This document shows positions 62,018 to 64,000 of a DNA stretch of 64,000 nt, one piece after another. Every line of letters begins with the position of its first letter. Position 1 is the first letter of the stretch. Position numbers and translations under genes: made by a program. This DNA comes from Planctomycetota bacterium (GTDB lineage Bacteria; Planctomycetota; UBA11346), in contig BJHQ01000004.1 of NCBI GenBank assembly GCA_014193115.1, positions 124,001 to 188,000 of the forward strand, in the 5' to 3' direction. The notes under the pieces are model-generated. The model made no database searches, had not been told where the DNA came from, and worked only from the letters and a program-made list of their open reading frames with translations.

Positions 62018-64000
62018 ATGCACCAGCTCCTTCGCAGCCTGCCCATCGCCCTCGTCGCTGGAGCGGCGGCAGGAGAGGTGGTCATCGACGCCGCGGCCAC
62101 CGCGGTGGCTGGCGACGCCGACAGCACCCTGGTGCTGCGCTGCGCATCGCTGACCGGGAAGGACAGCAAGGGAAATCCTGGTGCCGGCCTGACCATCGTG
62201 CTGCCTCGCCGCGGCGGAGCCTGGCAGCCGGATCAGGCCCGGGTCACCGCAGGCTGGTTGTTCCGCCCTAAGGTCCAGATCGACGCTGCTGCCCTGCGCC
62301 AGACCGGCGACCGGATCGAAGGCGCGCTCAGCCTGGTGCTTTGGTCACCGCAGAAAGATGAGACCGGACCGCCTGCCGACGCCCAGCGCCTGGCCCTGTC
62401 GGTGAACGGCACGGTGCAGCGCGGCGAGGCGATGGCGCCGCTGCCCGATCCGCTGGCCTATATGCCGCCGTGGCGGAAAGAGGTGCCCAACTACGGTGGC
62501 TGGATCGTGACCGGAACCTGGAAGGCCGACGGCAGCGGCGAAGGCCAGCTCAGCGGCGCGTTCAATGCAGCCACGGCGGTCGGTGCCTGGGGCGGTGAAA
62601 GTACGTGCACGGTCGCGGCAGGGACGGCGGGTTTGGCCGTGCTCTGCCGCTTGTCGCCGAAACGGGTTTCAGCGCCCCACGGCGCTCGGGCGATCTACAC
62701 CCTGCCCAAGCCCCTCGACGGTCGTGGATCAGCCGGACTGCGCCTGGTGGTCGATGGTCCCCGGCGCGACGGTCCGACCGTGACCTTGGCGGTGCGCGAG
62801 GCTGACGGCTCGTGGTGGTCCTGCGTCGGCGCCGGGCTGCTGTCGGGCCGGGACACCAGCAACGAGGTGCGCTGGAGCGACTTCCGCCGCGCCGGTTTCG
62901 ACGAGGACTATGCCCTCGACCGGTCGGCCTTGTCGGCGATCGCGGTCGGCTGCGACGATTCCTCGGGGGTCGGCGATGTCCGTTTCACTCTCAAGCGGGT
63001 CGAGCTGCTCGACGGTGAAGCGACCATCCAGGTCGTGCCCCAGGTGACGGTCAGCGAAACGGTGGAGAGCATCGAAGGTACCGACCGCATCCCGCCTGGA
63101 TTGTTCGGTATGCACGATGTCCGCGGCAAGGCGAAACCCGAGGAGACCCGCGATCCCATCGCCTATCTGAAACAGATCCGGCCGGGATTCATGCGCTCCA
63201 TCGAGCACACCGGATTCGGCGGCGTGAAGGATCCGCCGGATGTCGCCACCGCGATCAAGCTGCTCGCCGACCGGCCGAAGGCCAAGACGGCGGCCGACGA
63301 TCCCAACTGGCTGCGCTACGTGGCTGCCGAAGCCACCGACGCGGTGGTCATCGGCCACAGCCAGAACCTCTGGGCCAGACCGAGCTGGATGGACCAGGGC
63401 CTGGACGGGTTCTGCGCCAACATCGAGTCATTTTATCGTCAGATCGCGATCAAGTCGTGGGTGCCCGGCGATGAGCGCAATGTCCGCCGCCGCTACGAGG
63501 TGTGGAACGAACCGTTCATGTGGGGCCGCCATTTCAACATGGGCGAACGCAATCCCGCCGGGAAACAGGCGTGGACCGATCCTGGCCAGCACGGCTACCT
63601 GCCGGCGTCGGTCGGGGCCGAGGCTTATGCCAGGATTTTTCTGGCCGCCTGCGCCGGGGCCAAGCCGGTCAATCCGCATATCCTGCTCGGTGGGCCGAGC
63701 TCCGCGGGATTCCACGAAGACGATTGGACCAGCTTCACCCTGTTCACCGGACCGATCCTCGACCGGGTCCACGACCAGATCGATTTCATCACCGAGCACC
63801 ACTACCAGGGCGAACCCGACAGTTATGCCGCCTCGACCCTGGCGGTCGGCGCCTGGTGCGCGGCGAAATACGGCCGGCGCATCCCGATCTGCAACACCGA
63901 GACCAACGACCGGGCGGACATCCCGACCAAGGGCGACGGCGGCCAGCCGGCCCACTGGACGGAAAAAGAAGCGGAAATGAACCTCGCCCACTACAATCTG
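62018..64000 (+). CDS. Secreted glycoside hydrolase (clan GH-A-like TIM barrel, 3' partial)
   Basis: The frame is open from the ATG at 62018 to the right edge (661 codons), so the C-terminus is missing. A signal peptide (LLRSLPIALVAGAAAGEVVI) is followed by two beta-rich domains (about 25-330). A TIM-barrel-like part then starts with GLFGMHDVRGKAKPEETRD. The acid/base motif WNEP is seen in YEVWNEPFMWGRHF, and a likely nucleophile in IPICNTETNDRADI. HSQNLWARPSWMDQGL and QIDFITEHHYQGEPDSY support a GH-A fold (GH39/GH5-like). The substrate is a polysaccharide, type unknown. The start lies 99 bp after the aminotransferase gene. Confidence 0.8.
   Translation, partial: MHQLLRSLPIALVAGAAAGEVVIDAAATAVAGDADSTLVLRCASLTGKDSKGNPGAGLTIVLPRRGGAWQPDQARVTAGWLFRPKVQIDAAALRQTGDRIEGALSLVLWSPQKDETGPPADAQRLALSVNGTVQRGEAMAPLPDPLAYMPPWRKEVPNYGGWIVTGTWKADGSGEGQLSGAFNAATAVGAWGGESTCTVAAGTAGLAVLCRLSPKRVSAPHGARAIYTLPKPLDGRGSAGLRLVVDGPRRDGPTVTLAVREADGSWWSCVGAGLLSGRDTSNEVRWSDFRRAGFDEDYALDRSALSAIAVGCDDSSGVGDVRFTLKRVELLDGEATIQVVPQVTVSETVESIEGTDRIPPGLFGMHDVRGKAKPEETRDPIAYLKQIRPGFMRSIEHTGFGGVKDPPDVATAIKLLADRPKAKTAADDPNWLRYVAAEATDAVVIGHSQNLWARPSWMDQGLDGFCANIESFYRQIAIKSWVPGDERNVRRRYEVWNEPFMWGRHFNMGERNPAGKQAWTDPGQHGYLPASVGAEAYARIFLAACAGAKPVNPHILLGGPSSAGFHEDDWTSFTLFTGPILDRVHDQIDFITEHHYQGEPDSYAASTLAVGAWCAAKYGRRIPICNTETNDRADIPTKGDGGQPAHWTEKEAEMNLAHYNL

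Overview
The window is GC-rich bacterial chromosomal DNA, densely packed with genes on both strands. Several features suggest a member of the PVC group, most likely a planctomycete: an ECF sigma factor of the Gemmata/Verrucomicrobium/Rhodopirellula type with a coupled anti-sigma gene, PknB-like kinases fused to TPRs with DWG in place of DFG, many exported TPR, Calx-beta and Ig-like proteins, and a phytanoyl-CoA-dioxygenase gene divergent from an AraC gene. This placement is inferred from gene content. No rRNA or tRNA gene was found.

Layout. 1-6.5 kb: a kdpABCDE potassium-uptake and two-component operon (kdpA cut by the window edge), then fucU. 7.2-8.2 kb: smpB and a thioredoxin-like gene. 8.6-11.2 kb: an unusual translationally coupled cassette of a BtaA-like (DUF3419) aminocarboxypropyl transferase with a broken frame, a tandem-GNAT protein and a heme-oxygenase-like diiron protein. 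11.2-13.0 kb: an AT-rich island carrying two paralogous exported proteins, bordered on the left by a decayed piece of sppA and on the right by intact sppA. 15-20.3 kb: thrB and two Ser/Thr kinases. 20.4-27.2 kb: miaB, glgA, an SDR dehydrogenase, nadD and htpG. 27.2-31.8 kb: two exported or anchored unknown proteins, an ABC-2 permease and a class III cyclase. 31.8-39.2 kb: mutL, a family 2 glycosyltransferase, an M18 aminopeptidase, two small membrane proteins and a large TPR protein. 39.2-41.3 kb: sigma factor, anti-sigma and Ig-repeat lipoprotein. 41.5-43.2 kb: PhyH dioxygenase and AraC. 43.5-46.5 kb: an O-antigen-ligase-like and a WecA/MraY-like gene. 46.7-51.8 kb: an RlmN/Cfr-type enzyme, a coiled-coil/hydrolase-like exported protein, an AmpG-like transporter and a small lipoprotein. 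51.8-56.1 kb: a 1,419-residue Calx-beta protein. 56.4-64 kb: a sialate O-acetylesterase-like enzyme, a multi-PAS histidine kinase, a DegT-type aminotransferase and the start of a secreted glycoside hydrolase.

Between the genes there are at least two families of dispersed repeats. Family A (G+C-rich, up to about 140 bp) occurs whole or in part at five places and apparently forms the N-terminal coding region of nadD. Family B consists of roughly 120-bp elements with inverted ends. A 22-bp perfect inverted repeat lies inside the kdp operon. Repeat copies abut or supply several stop codons.

The most unusual functional unit is the three-gene cassette at 8.6-11.2 kb. Its combination of a SAM-dependent aminocarboxypropyl transferase fold, a double acyltransferase fold and a diiron oxidase fold suggests a small lipid or amino-acid-derived metabolite pathway that I cannot match to a described one.
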